Shown piece after piece: positions 1 to 11,607 of a stretch of 64,000 nucleotides of DNA. The stretch is taken from the NCBI GenBank assembly GCA_033064195.1, contig JARBJD010000145.1, positions 1 through 64,000 of the forward strand, given 5' to 3'. The notes under the pieces are model-generated. The model had not been told where the DNA came from and did no database searches. It saw nothing but the letters and a program-made list of their open reading frames with translations. Numbering within the stretch: position 1 is the first letter of the stretch; each line of letters starts with the position of its first letter. A program made the translations under genes and the position numbers. The stretch comes from Blattamonas nauphoetae (taxonomy: Eukaryota > Preaxostyla > Oxymonadida).

Positions 1-1446
1 TGAGTTTTCGAAGAGTCATCTGCGTATCGATCTGACGGTTAGTTCCATATTCAAGACCAACGAAATATGTTGGAATGTATGGAATGTTCTACGGATATAA
101 TCATCATCAGATGCAATTCGAGATATGAGACTCGTCGACAGTCAAGGAACATCATTGACAATTCACTTCAGAATAATCACATCCACGAATCATTTCTTTA
201 TCACACTTTCAAGTCACATGAAGAGAAAACAACATGAAGCATTGTTACAGCCCTTTGGGAAAATGTTCAGAGAATGGATCCGTGGATACTACTATGTTCC
301 AGTCGATGCTGCTTCTTCAAACATCACATTTACGATACCACTGGTCATTCCATTCGTGAATCTCCTACCACTGAGTACGTTTGATCAGTATCCCAATTCC
401 ATCTTTGGTAATTTACGCTTGAGATTTCATTTAACAACTGATTCACTTGTGTATTGTCCGATTCGAGTTTCTACCATCGCTAGGAAAACACTTGAAACAG
501 TATCGATCAAAATCCAAGTCTTTCGATATCATCAATGTCAAATCAATCCCAAACAGAATTAATGTACGATGGAGACTTCTCGACATTGACACAGGAGTTT
601 ACACAAATCGGGAATCCAGTTCTTCAACCTCAACATCTACAACATTCATCATCAGGATGTGTCAAATATATCGTGACATCGCCAACCACTTCCACTGTTC
701 TTTTCTTCATCGGTTGATAAAGTCACTTGATTTGCTACGGATATCAAATTACAGACGCCACAAAACAATCTTTGTTCAACACTTATTCAAAGACTTTGTA
801 TGTTCTGAAAGCAGAAAGAATTGACACACAATCGTTCCAATCAAAAGCAAATGCCATGGAGTGAGATCAAACATTAGTATCAAACTCAACAATCTTCATG
901 AATCTAATGTGCTTATTCCCAGAGAGACCAAATGAATGTACAGTCTTCAGAAATCCTCAATATGTTGGTCAATCTGAAATGCTTGATCCAACTTCCCTAA
1001 TTTCCAATGTCAACTATATCACCAGAGTTCTATCAAATGATGATGGTGAATGGTGATTTCATTGGATGTTCAGCGACAGAAGAGTTTGAAAATTCTATTT
1101 GTTCAACTCGAGTATTTCACGACAGAGGAAAAGATTACAAGAGAACAAGACCAGTCACGGATGCGACTTCTTTCACATTCATGGTTCCAACAGATCGAAG
1201 TGAAATTGCTGGTGGAGAAGAAGGAATTTCGACTGCTGAATCAGTCAACATTGTCTACAGAGGAACACCAATCAAACAGGGTGAACTCGATCCATATTTC
1301 ACATCAACTCCAGAAGGTCCTCCTCCACCGATATTGGCATTGCATCAGGCTACATATTGGTTGTTCTGATTGAAAATGGACAACCACGAGTGCGATATGT
1401 CATTGATCGTCGTTCCAAGAAGCGTATGAAGAAGTGAAGAGAGGTA
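1..1446 (+). pseudogene. Capsid-type protein remnant (Polinton A)
   Basis: Fragments in this stretch match the 568/571-residue capsid-type protein of Polintons B and C, including the ITFTIPLVIPFVNLLPLS block and the C-terminal PPPPILALHQATYWLF signature. The family is read here as a double-jelly-roll-like capsid protein. That assignment is inference from gene order and from its paralogy to the longer capsid-type protein. The copy is broken at several places and is a fossil. Confidence 0.8.
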
Positions 1447-1492
1447 TTAATGATTGAACAGTTTTGATTTTTTTTATTTTTGCTAAAACAAC

Positions 1493-1905
1493 AATGTTTA
1501 AACGATATTTCTCAATTCAGAATTTCACACTGCTCAATTCCCCATGATTTTACCAATTCTAGAAAACAAAAATATGTTCACTTTCTTGACTGTAAGCTCA
1601 TCCATGTGAAGGAAGAGATTGGTGAGACTTCTACGGTAATTTCAAAAGATATACCTCAGAATTACACCATTCACGCTGATTGATCCAGACAGATGCTCAC
1701 AATGATTCATATGTTGCTTTCTGTAACGAACAGATTGCCAAGCGAAAGAAGTGGGAATTAAGCACTCGACAATCAATAGTGAAGATCTGGTTCAAAGACA
1801 GTTCTGGTGAATCAATAGAGATGGAAACAACAGAGACAATCAATGGAAAAATAACCAAAGAGTACTATGAATTTCTGGTTGATCTCATGTTGGAATACGA
1901 AACGG
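1493..1905 (+). pseudogene. Remnant of the 136-residue Polinton protein
   Basis: The translated pieces match the 136-residue protein that follows the second capsid-type gene in Polintons B (19781-20191) and C (27411-27821). The shared blocks include YVHFLDCKLIHVKEE and FCNEQIAKRKKWEL. The function is not recognised. Its constant place next to the capsid genes suggests a virion or assembly role. This copy is broken. Confidence 0.75.
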
Positions 1906-1929
1906 TGATTAAAAATGATTCGATTGTAC

Positions 1930-3201
1930 ATTGAAGATGGCAAAATAACCGAAGAGAAGAGCCTTCCCACGTTCGTACGAGCTTCCTATAGACACCCTGA
2001 TACTCCTTTGGGGATCGTTCTATCGCGATCCTTCTAAATGACTGCTGCTGGCGAAGTCCTTGAAGGGTTAAGTCTTGTGGGCATGATTTACGGTCACATC
2101 TAAGTGCTGCCAACATGAACCCTGGGACAATCTTTCGATCATCCGTCTCCAATCCAACCTCCAAATCGTTCTGCGCATCAGTCACCAGGGCACCATTTTG
2201 CCTGAGTATCTTGGAACATTACGTCGAGGGCTCAATACTTGAACTTGGCCAACAACTCCTCTTCATATACAAATTAAAAATCAGAAAAGTAAAAGTTTGA
2301 CGTTTATTTTGACTACCCATAACTCCGGAAATACTTCTCAGATCACACGAAACACGTCGTATATAAACACGTCAGACCGATATTAGGCTTGTTGGAACAC
2401 TTTTGGATGATCGCAAAATTGAATTTTTATTTACATTAAATTTGAGTGAAAAGTGAAAAATCAAATTTGACCAAAACAATCCATGGATGCCCTGGATGCA
2501 TGGGGAGGTAGTGCACGTCATTCTGGTGCATTCTGGATGTGCCTGTGCCGTGGACGTGTGGACATGTCGATCCATTGACACATCAATTGGCATAAGGAAA
2601 CAATAGGTCTTCACCATTGCTATTGCTGTCAATGTGTCAATGGGTAATTCCCGGATTTTATTTTGTTTATAAATCCACGGGTCCACAGGTCCACAGGTCC
2701 ACATGTCCACGGAGCGTACTGCACATGGAATATCTATCAATATCCTTTATTCTTATAAATGTCAACTGTCAATGGAAAATATGAAGAAAATTGTGGCATC
2801 AAAAGTAAAAGTCCACATAAACAATAATGATAAATGTAATATACCAGCTGTTAGCATGAAGAATAGTTCTTTTACAAATGTCCGCATTACTTCCTAAGTA
2901 GTCGGTGGACTTGTGGACCTGTGGACCTGTGGATTTGTAAATAAAATAAAAATGCCGATTTACCCATTGACACATTGACAGCAATAGTCATTGGAAACAA
3001 CCACGAAATGATTTGCCAATTGATCTGTCAATGCATAGACTTCAATCCGTTTTGGAGTATATTTGATCGAAAAATGTAAGAATTAGGTCCAAATTTCATC
3101 AAAACCGAAGAAGAAGGAAATGTGTGTTTTGAGGTCAAAAGTGATATATTCCGTACTAATTGGGAAGTAGGTAGGTATCGGTAATCGACTTATACACTAC
3201 T
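1930..3201 (+). repeat. Right terminal inverted repeat of Polinton A
   Basis: The stretch is nearly the same, in the same orientation, as the right terminal repeat of Polinton C (44335-46195), and it matches the left repeat of C (25892-27385) inverted. It includes runs of the 9-bp word GTGGACCTG and fewer copies of the 185-bp tandem unit than C has. It ends with the Polinton-type terminus (reverse complement AGTAGTGTATAAG). No gene is seen in it. Confidence 0.85.
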
Positions 3202-3217
3202 GACAACTATATTGTGA

Positions 3218-3861
3218 TTGAAGACAGAGAGAGCATCATGCAAAACATGTCTGCAAGAAGCAGTTTTCACACTCGACAATGCCAAGTTCTGGTATCTGAA
3301 TTTCATCTACAACTTCATGTACAAGTGTCTCGACATGAACAAGATTCACTTCTGTGAAGGAGACACAGACTCTGCATACTGGGCAATTAGTGGAGATCCA
3401 AACGCTGGAATTCATCAACAATTTGAACACGTGATTGCTGACAAGGAATTTTATGATGCTCACAAATATGAATGGTTTCCCAATCCTAAAAAGGGAGTAG
3501 ATGATGAGAAGAAACTATTGGGATTAGCAATTGAAAAGGAAGGTGAACAGATGATCTGTCTTGCACCCAAGTGTTACTCACTAGATGAGAAATGCAAAAT
3601 CAAAGGAGGTCCCTGAAGAAACTAACATCTCAAGCGAAGATTATGTGAAGTGTCTGAATGGTGAGAAAACAGTGACTACAACATTGAACTTTCAAACCAA
3701 AAGAGTTCACACTGACGATGACAGCAATGGATTTGAAATAGCAAAAATACAACAGAAAACTCAGTCTCAGTGGAATTCATCTGAAGGCAATCGTACTTGA
3801 AAATGAATCATGTCCTCCATTCGTTCATGGACTGAAAGCAGTGGATTACAAAATTGAATAA
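3218..3861 (+). pseudogene. Polymerase C-terminal part (Polinton B)
   Basis: This is the C-terminal part of the family-B DNA polymerase, matching the C copy at 37166-38493. The palm motif C (GDTDSAYW) is visible, preceded by IHFCEG. In Polintons this protein-primed polymerase copies the element's DNA. Polinton A lies immediately upstream inside the same gene. Treated as a fossil. Confidence 0.85.
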
Positions 3862-3883
3862 ATACAAACTTTATTTTTGTAGA

Positions 3884-4230
3884 AATGAATCCACAGCAGA
3901 TCGAGGATTTAGTGAAACACCTACTTGTATTTAAACAGCACAGTCGAAGCAAAATTTCCAATATCAGAAATGATCCAACGCAAATTTTACCCGTCTTTCA
4001 CTTCGAGATTTTATCGGGAATATGACACCAACGATCAAACATATTTCAATGGTTGGTTACTTGCAGAATTTTCTCCAATTTGTCACTTGCAGATGCAAGA
4101 AAAGTGATTCAACAGTTTATTTATCAATTTCTCAGAATAAATATTGACGAAGATACTGCTGAACGAGCATATCAAGCATATCGAAAATAATATAATGAAG
4201 TCAATCAAATTCATTTTGGACAACCGGCTA
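3884..4230 (+). pseudogene. Fragment of 192-residue-type Polinton protein (B)
   Basis: The translated pieces match the protein at 36564-37142 of Polinton C (for example YFN-WL followed by an aromatic/AYRAY-type helix). It is preceded by the T-rich start motif (TTTATTTTTG near 3871). The DNA transposon at 4233 is inserted inside this gene. The function is not recognised. Broken. Confidence 0.65.
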
Positions 4231-4660
4231 TAGTGGAAATTTAACCCGATACTTTGATTTAACCCGATACTTTTCCCCATTTTTGACCCTCTTTCCATCC
4301 ATCCCATATTTCGAACCCATAAATTTTTGGGGCCCACCATTTCCGTTGGATATCTACCCTCCCCATCAATCACTTGAGGCAGAAATCGAACCTCCAAAAT
4401 AGGATCCACGGGGGGTCTCCTATTTAGAGTCTTTTTCTGATTTTTGACCCTTTTGGCTCCCAAATAGGAGGTCCTTAACATTTAAGCTTAGGACAGCCGA
4501 ACTTCACGACCACTTTTCTCCACGCCTGTTCATGATTTTCAATCCCAGTTCATTTCTGGTGATTTGGGATGGTTTTCTCTCAAAATGACAATTTTTGAAA
4601 AATGAAAAATCTTGGGGATCTGGGTGGAAATTTAGTGAAATATTGATTTGCCTGTATAAC

Positions 4661-5128
4661 GCTTAGGATCTTGAAACTTGTTTTGATCATATCTCCACAA
4701 CCAGACATGGTCCAGACATGAAACTTTACCAATATGGATGTTTTGTTGAGAAGTATTTTTCGGAAAATTATGCGAATTGTCGAAGACCTCCTATTTTGGA
4801 GGTTTGTGGTTTTTTCGAGTTTTTCCAGAATCTCCACCTCCTTCTCACTCTCTGAGAACAAATCTGTCCAAAATGATGATTTGATTCGATTCCGATGGTG
4901 TCTCCACCATTTTAACCGAATTTGAGACGGGTGCATCTTCACATGTCAAGTGACAGCTCACCTTCAGAACCACGGTTAAAACCAAAAAATATCTCAACTG
5001 CCGCAAGGGAGTTTTTCAAAATTTTCCGAAAAATACTTCTCAACAAAACATCCATATTGGTAAAGTTTCATGTCTGGACCATGTCTGTTGTGAGATATGA
5101 TCAAAACAAGTTTTCAAGATCCCGCTTC
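4661..5128. repeat. Palindromic (foldback) block in the left repeat
   Basis: The sequence from about 4665 (GATCTTGAAACTTGTTTTGA) returns inverted near 5095-5125. The arms include the word ACCAATATGGATGTTTTGTT, around a spacer of roughly 270 bp. The same arms and spacer, with the spacer inverted, form the core of the foldback element at 47014-48236. The block is absent from the right repeat of this transposon, so it was either gained on the left or lost on the right. Confidence 0.75.
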
Positions 5129-5149
5129 GTTAGGCCATCTCAATTTAAA

Positions 5150-5270
5150 GTTGGTTTTCGAGTACCGTTGGTATTCTAAGCTGCAGTTGGTTTTCTGAAC
5201 GACCGTTGGTTTTCTGAACGACCGTTGGTTTTCTGAATGACCGTTGGAAATCTGCAAAAAGTTGGTTTTT
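5150..5270 (+). repeat. Minisatellite, 19-20 bp unit
   Basis: About five head-to-tail units of the type GTTGGTTTTCTGAACGACC occur here. The same array lies inverted at 11453-11607 in the right repeat with a similar unit count. Confidence 0.85.
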
Positions 5271-5305
5271 AAACCATATCAGTGTGGATGTTTGATCAAA
5301 AAAAT

Positions 5306-5378
5306 TGTACAAATAGACGAGTTGGTAGATTCAGAGACTTCCGCTGTTGGGACCCAGGTTCGAATCCCGGATCGTCAA
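5306..5378 (+). other. tRNA-like sequence with A and B boxes (left copy)
   Basis: The stretch has an A-box-like run (TAGACGAGTTGGTAGATTC), a B box (GGTTCGAATCC) at tRNA-like spacing and a run of T just after, as in Pol III genes. Counting from the A box gives a 72-nt frame with TCC at the anticodon position. The acceptor and anticodon stems pair poorly, so this is more likely a tRNA-derived or mimic sequence than a working tRNA gene. An inverted copy sits in the right repeat. Confidence 0.45.
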
Positions 5379-5740
5379 CTTTTTCTTCAATGGATTTTTC
5401 TGTCATGATCATACACATTTTGTGAAATTATAGCAGTATTCATGATCGGATGAGTAATGTTCGACAATTGGATTGAATTTGCCTTTTTGAATCGGATCAT
5501 CCCACTCTCTTTAAACTCACCTCTTCTCTCCAATCAACTTATTGAGACTCTTCGATAGTTCAGGATGCACCATACAACAGCAATCAACACCTGGATGCGA
5601 AGCGCTTGTTAATTTCCGTGAATTAGAAGTACTAACTGTCTTCGATTCCATCATCATTTCCAGTTCAGCTCCCAACAGAGCTTGAATCGATCTTGATCGC
5701 GATCTTGCGTACTTATATCGTTGTTACTTCAATCGTAATA

Positions 5741-5845
5741 CTACAACTGTTGGTGGAGGAGCAATGCATCTTCATTCACCATCAGTCATCCACATCGAAG
5801 ATGGTGGCTTCAGAAGCAATTCAGCTCCAAAACCTACCAACAAAA
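5741..5845 (+). pseudogene. Pmp-like repeat fragment
   Basis: A short open stretch reads TVGGGAMHLHSPSVIHIEDG followed by GFRSNSA. The GGA-type turn followed by an F-x-S-N motif is the signature of the polymorphic outer membrane protein (Pmp) repeat, which also builds the giant protein at 50776-61320. It looks like a piece of such a host gene carried inside the transposon. No longer frame surrounds it. Confidence 0.4.
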
Positions 5846-8800
5846 GATAAACGTGCTCAATGAAGTGGAATTGACATATTTTAACAGCTTATATCACGAA
5901 TTCAACAAACTCAGAAGTAAACATGGTCGACTGCAATTCCACGCCCATCTCCAAAAGTGGACATTCCAACAATCCATCGGCAAATGGTGTTTCTGCAAAT
6001 GAATCGTCACTTCTTCCTAATTTTGATACTGGATCTGTCCAAACACTCACATCTTCTCTGTTCTTCGCCTAAAGTACCGCTCTAATAAAGCTTCTTAGGA
6101 ATGCTCGAACATCCGAAGAGTTTCCACTCCTTTGTTGAAACTGAGCATCTCGGTGGAGCTGGTGGTGAAGAGAAGAATGATACCCCAAACACGCCAAACT
6201 CCGCCACTCCTGCCTGTTGAAGGAAAAGCTCATTGTTCAATCTACATTGAGTGCGACAATCTTGGTTTTGATGACACTCATTGCGTCCTGTTCGTCAGCT
6301 GGGAAGGCAGGTACGTTGACATTCTCGGCCAGTCCGACGCGCGTTCAATGAGCTCTGCACCTCTCATCCCTCTCCAAACGACTGAAAACTGCCACTAATG
6401 TTCACATTTTCATTTTCCTTCGAAGCTCTCCCCGCCTTCAGTAGCTGCGGCAGTCAATCTCAGAACACGCCAAAATTTAACACTTATTGCGAAAGATTTG
6501 CATACTACAGACAATCCGACACATTTGAAACGAAAGAAAGTTATCTGCAGAAGATGGCATACATATTGCTCTTCTCTACGCGGATATTGATGCTCAACAA
6601 GTTCTGCACTGATTTTGTTGATGTCAGCACAAAATTTTAATATATCGAAGCCTCTCCCAAACTTTCCGACCTCCCCACGTTCCACAACCCATCTACTTCT
6701 TCTTTGGGATTGTTCCGCCAGGCTTTCACCTCACATCACATCGACCACCTTGATCACCCTCCGTGGTCTCTTCATTACTCAATAGGAGATCTCTCTTTCC
6801 CTTCACCCGTCTATCGTATACTTTCCACTCTGGGCTCGAAAATTCCCTCAGAACACGAATTCCACGCTAAGTCGACACAAATGTTCATTGACTACCGCCC
6901 CACAGTGGAAAGACTGGAAGTCGCCCTCTTCATCCCCCCCTCTCGCTGCCCTTGCTTCAAGGACGACACCCTTTGAACGTTTTAATTCTCTCTGTTGGTG
7001 AGACAATGGAAGCTAACGATCATAAGCTCGATCATCCTGAACCGACCCTTCCGCCATCACTCCAACTCGACGACGAGCTGAAAGAAGAACCAACACACTA
7101 ATTGTCGTGCTTCACAGCTTCGTTCATATCATTCGTCGTCTTCACTCGTCTCTCCTCCGGTCAACAACCAACTCATGTTCTCCATTCCTCGTACCATCCC
7201 GACATCTCACTCGACCAGATCACAACCTGTGTCTCCAGCCTCGCCTGAACAATCAATCTTCTTGATCAGCTTTCCACGAAGATTTCAGAATTGTCTCGTC
7301 CACTTCCTCCACCTCGTCCCCCATTTCTATTTCCTCTTCCATCTGCAACCAATCTTCCTCTTCTTCCATCCTTCCACTCAACGACGAGATGCTGATGAGC
7401 GGAAGGTCGAGCGGAAATGAAGGAGATGGGAGAGAGAAGAAGAACAGGCTTGTAAGGAATGAAAGAGTCGACAGAGCTCAGATTGGACAATTGTAGTCTG
7501 TACACTCCAAGACCACGTCCATGAACTCGAAAATGGTGAGAAGAAGATGAGAGAGTGGTGAGGATGGGAGTAGAGAGGGGAGAGTGGTGGAAGGGATGGT
7601 TGGGGTGTTGGGAGTGTTGGAGGAGGAAGTGATGAGAGGAAGGAGGGATGAAGATGAGAACGACTCGCTGGATGAGTATCAAACAAGTGAAGAGAACGAA
7701 TGGCTGAAACAAGAATCTAAACGGTTGAACGAGCAAAACAACAACTCGAAGCCTAAAATGCACTGGAAGAAGAGCGAAGAAGAGGAGCAAAGAACGAATG
7801 GGACATTCCTGGTGAAGAAGAAGCGGAAACAGGAGGATTGGCGAAGAGGGAGGAAGAAGAGAGGACGAGCTCACAATGTCCACACTCACTATTGTCTCTT
7901 CTGTGGAAGGTTGGACAATGCCAGACGATGCAGGCGACACTGTCAGCTTGAAATGTTGTGCATCAAGTTTCGCGAGCCTGTCGAGTGTTGGGAGTGTGTT
8001 GGAGAAAGATCAGCAGATTGTGGCTGCGTGTGAAGGGAGAGGAGAATCTTTCTTCCGCCAGGTCAGATGGGGAAGAAGAAGAGAAGGAGTGGGCGAAAAG
8101 GAGGGTATGAGACAGAGGGGAACATTCTTGTTGTCACGTGACAGTTTCACTGTTGCGTCGGAAGACGACAATCAATTTGGGGAGTTTGCTCAACCAAGCG
8201 CGTCGTGTCCAACTCACACACACCCCACAATCCCTTCTGGATTCACCACAATCACACTCACCAAACAGATGAACAGAACAGAAGATTTGGCAGCGCTGTT
8301 CCTGGAACCCAGCGGACTCACAGCCTCATAACTGACCTCTTTGCTGCCACGAACATCAATGTGTATGGATGATCTGGCATCCTCCAAACTGATCGTCGTT
8401 CTTCCATCGACCCTGTCATCCGCGTCTGTCGGAACTCTGCCCTCCCGTCCAGCCTCGTCAACATCATCCCATCATCAGAGAATGCTCGTTCTCCACGTGA
8501 TCCTCCACACATGACGGCAGAGGGATCTCGATTTCGTGTCCATCCAAATTCCCACCTTCAAGTCTTGTCACCGACTCAAAATTCGATTCAATCTGTCAGT
8601 GTTCAAGCGGACAATCTGGATAATGGATTTTCATCTCCGCCTTCGACTACTCATCACTCCTCATCTCACACTCGATGTCAAGGAAGTCTGTCAAAAATGT
8701 CAGCTTCAGGCCTATTTTTGATGTGACAGTCACCGCCTGCACATACACATCCTGCTCAACAACCTCCGATACAACTTTTGGCGTCCTCTCCATATCGCAC

Positions 8801-8945
8801 TCTGTCAGACACAGTTCATCCTCACTGGAACAGCAGCCATCACAACATGCACGTCACAGTCAATGTGATTAGCCGACGTACTCCACTTTGCGAGAACTCA
8901 GACCGATGATGGTTCCTCCATCTCCACCCACGCCTGTGTCTAAGC

Positions 8946-9310
8946 TGATGCCTCAATTGTTTTGGGGAATGAGGATACCACTTCTTCGATTGCTGTTCGT
9001 TTTCTCGCCGTCATTCTCCTCGTTCGCAAGTTTCTGAACACTCAACGAATCACTCATGTGGTGATCTGTGGAACTGGAACGACATCTGGTTCGAATGTTT
9101 GGAGTGTGAATAACGTGTCGATACTGTCTCTGCCGATGTCTGAGTTAGATCCTTCGACATTCTTGGCATCGCCAGCGAAACATGTGAGCCGTGTGTGCAG
9201 CTTCTTGACAAAGCACTTGATGGTGACGGGGTGATCCTGGTTCATTCACCTCAAGGGCACAACCGCGCGATGCTGATTGTATCGATTTTTCTGATTCACC
9301 ACTACAGTTG
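8946..9310 (+). pseudogene. Dual-specificity-phosphatase-like host gene fragment
   Basis: Two frames together resemble a dual-specificity phosphatase domain. The first (to about 9145) reads ASIVLGNEDTTSS and later QRITHVVICG, matching the family's opening strands. The second (about 9150-9300) reads SFDILGI, then LDGDGVILVHSPQGHNRA. The last block aligns with the catalytic loop HCxxxxxR, but Ser stands where Cys is needed. The frame changes near 9145, by either decay or an unrecognised intron. As it stands the fragment cannot be an active phosphatase. Confidence 0.5.
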
Positions 9311-11344
9311 GTGAGTGGAGCATGCGATGGAAGTGACGTCGCTGAGCCGGCGGACTCGGATGAAGCGATCGTTCGTTTCGGGGTTGAGGAAGCAAGCTGG
9401 AGTGATTAGTCGTCTTGTGCGAACGCCTCGTCTTTTGCAGGAATCGTTCACTCTTCACAAAACGTCGTTCAACCAGGCAGTGCGACTGACTCAGTCTGCG
9501 CCGAGTGTGCGTACTGCTCCGAAAGTGAAGCTCCCCAGCTCACTGGCGCCGTGTGTTGTGAAACCGAAATCGAGCTTGTTGACGAAACGACCGCAGACGA
9601 GTGAACCGACAAGCGGGACGGAGCCTGCGGGATCGATTCTGCAGTCGGGCGATGCGAGGAGACACCGAATGCCGCTGAAGTTGGCGAAAACGAGCCCGCT
9701 TCTTTCGCGTGTCGCCCACCCGCTGACCAGCGCTTGCTGAAGCTACACTCCACTCCGGATTGGACGTGCCGCAGATTAATGTTCAGAATGTGCCGGCACA
9801 ATTCTTGGGGCACCCGACGATTCTGGAATTGATGGAAGCTGGAAGCCGAAACTGTCAGCTCTTCGGACAATCGAACAAAACGCCCTCCGACGGCAAGGAT
9901 CGGCCGGGCACTGCCTCCGAAATCGTCGGCAGAACCACTTCGCTGTCCTGCGACGAGTTTGGACCGAAATACGCCATCGCCGAACACACGCGCCAAATCA
10001 GACTCGACCACTCCCGAACGGCATGCCCGGCCGCCCACACTCACACAAGTCTCGTCCGCAGCGTCACTGGATTCGCTGGCCTCCTCCTCGCGAATTGATT
10101 CGCCGACGTGCGCAACGAGCGAAGAAAGCGAGTCGGTGATTGAACTGAACCCCACCCCGCTCACTGCGCACCGACCAGCACTTCCTGCCGCTCTTCTCGC
10201 CCCCACCGCACACCCCCTCCGTCGGCAGCGGACTACAACACAGACCGCTCTCGCCCCTCGTCGCCCACACTCACAAACCCCTTTCGCCTCCGAAGGACCA
10301 CGCGAACTTGAACGAACCGCCGAGTCCTGTTCTTGTGACGATGCTCCGGTTCTCGCGCGGGAATGGGATGCGCTCGCCGCAACACTCGAAGCCAGCCCCA
10401 AAGTTGGTCTCGCTCCCCACAACCCTCCCACACCCTCCCCTCTTCCCCAAAATACGGCAGTGTGCATTCTGCGAGTGTGAAGAAGAGAACACCGACAACA
10501 CCAGTCGCGAAGGGAAGGCTGTGGCTGCGATGAAGAAGCACCATTTCTGATTGTTTCTCCGATCGGATTGGGTGGATCTGCCGTCGTGGCCCGTTCCCTT
10601 TCTTTGGTTCGTGTCCCATCCTCTTTCTTCCTCCGCGTTCTGTTCTGCTTCGAAGCTCGTCATTATTTGGCTGTCCTGTTCTGCGCTGAATCTCGCTGTC
10701 GCTTTCTGTTCTGGCAGTGTCTTGCTCTGTGCGTCCTGCCCTTTCTTGCCTGTTCATGAGACGTTAGAGATCTGGGGAGGGATCTGAGGCTATTATTGTT
10801 TTACCCATTCTTTACCAGTTTCTGAGCCTATTTTCGCGAATATTTTGTTTTCTTGATTGCTTGTGACATGCACTGAATGAATTGAAGACGTGATATTGTC
10901 TTGTTTCCGAAATATTGGTTGGTGAAGTGTTCAAAACAAACTGGATTTGTGCAGCACAGGAGTTGGGGATGACTTACTATCTGGTTCCAGAAAACAATGA
11001 AATCCTTATCATATGAATCGAGTGCGTTTCAACCGTCCAACCAATCTGCAGATGGCAGTAGAGAATGAGGAGAATTGGATGGCTTCAGTATTCTTGATCT
11101 CCGCTTCAAACTTCAGCGCTTCGCATCCAGGTGTTGATTGCTGTTGTATGGTGCATCCTGAACTATCGAAGAGTCTCAATAAGTTGATTGGAGAGAAGAG
11201 GTGAGTTTAAGAGAGAGTGGGATGATCCGATTCAAAAAGGCAAATTCAATCCAATTGTCGAACATTACTCATCCGATCATGAATACTGCTATAATTTCAC
11301 AAAATGTGTATGATCATGACAGAAAAATCCATTGAAGAAAAAGT

Positions 11345-11416
11345 TGACGATCCTGGATTCGAACCTGGGTCCCAACAGCGGAAGTCTCTGAATCTACCAA
11401 CTCGTCTATTTGTACA
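11345..11416 (-). other. tRNA-like sequence with A and B boxes (right copy)
   Basis: This is the inverted copy of the sequence at 5306-5378. The B box (GGTTCGAATCC on the minus strand) and the A box are both kept. Stem pairing is as poor as in the left copy. Confidence 0.45.
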
Positions 11417-11452
11417 ATTTTTTGATCAAACATCCACACTGATATGGTTTAA

Positions 11453-11607
11453 AAAAACCAACTTTTTTTGCAGATTTCCAACGGTCATTCAGAAAACCAA
11501 CGGTCGTTCAGAAAACCAACGGTCGTTCAGAAAACCAACGGTCGTTCAGAAAACCAACTGCAGCTTAGAATACCAACGGTACTCGAGAAAACCAACTTCA
11601 AATTGAG
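11453..11607 (-). repeat. Minisatellite, 19-20 bp unit (right copy)
   Basis: Units of the type AACGGTCGTTCAGAAAACC repeat about five times, inverted relative to the array at 5150-5270. Confidence 0.85.

Larger units (their letters stand above)
1..3201 (+). mobile_element. Polinton (Maverick) A, right part, broken
   Basis: The stretch holds remnants of the second capsid-type gene and of the small gene that follows it, then a terminal inverted repeat ending ...CTTATACACTACT at 3201. The same end closes Polinton C at 46195. Both remnants match the corresponding genes of Polintons B and C. The next bases (GACAAC, 3202-3207) fall inside the polymerase gene of Polinton B, so A was inserted into B. 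The left part of A lies outside the window. The element is broken, with many breaks (of the order of ten) in the visible part. Confidence 0.85.
4233..5606 (+). repeat. Left long inverted repeat of the Pack-like transposon
   Basis: The stretch matches 11115-12065 in inverted orientation up to the words GGATGCGAAGCGCT. The left copy is longer because it contains the palindromic block at about 4661-5128, which the right copy lacks. It also carries a 19-20-bp minisatellite and a tRNA-like sequence, both shared with the right copy. Confidence 0.85.
5607..11114. other. Interior of the Pack-like transposon, decayed host-type DNA
   Basis: The stretch is richer in G+C than the Polintons, especially about 9300-10600, and resembles the host DNA at 50-62 kb in texture. 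Many short frames are open but none reads as a whole gene. Recognisable pieces are a Pmp-like fragment (5741-5845) and a phosphatase-like fragment (8946-9310). A charged, Glu/Lys-rich low-complexity stretch at 7584-7870 and a Ser/Pro/Arg-rich stretch at 9960-10480 may be tails of host proteins. A 332-residue minus-strand frame at 9469-10467 is most likely a shadow of G+C-rich DNA. Confidence 0.55.

Noticed and set aside
5306-5378. Working tRNA-Gly gene
   Set aside because: The A and B boxes are good, but the acceptor, D and anticodon stems do not pair as a tRNA requires.
7266-7940. 224-residue minus-strand open frame rich in Ser, Leu, Phe and Pro
   Set aside because: It is the antisense of a purine-rich, Glu/Lys-rich stretch, and both frames are explained by skewed composition.
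9469-10467. 332-residue minus-strand open frame
   Set aside because: It lies in G+C-rich DNA with several overlapping frames open on both strands, is rich in Arg, Ser and Gly, and shows no conserved block. It is probably a composition artefact.
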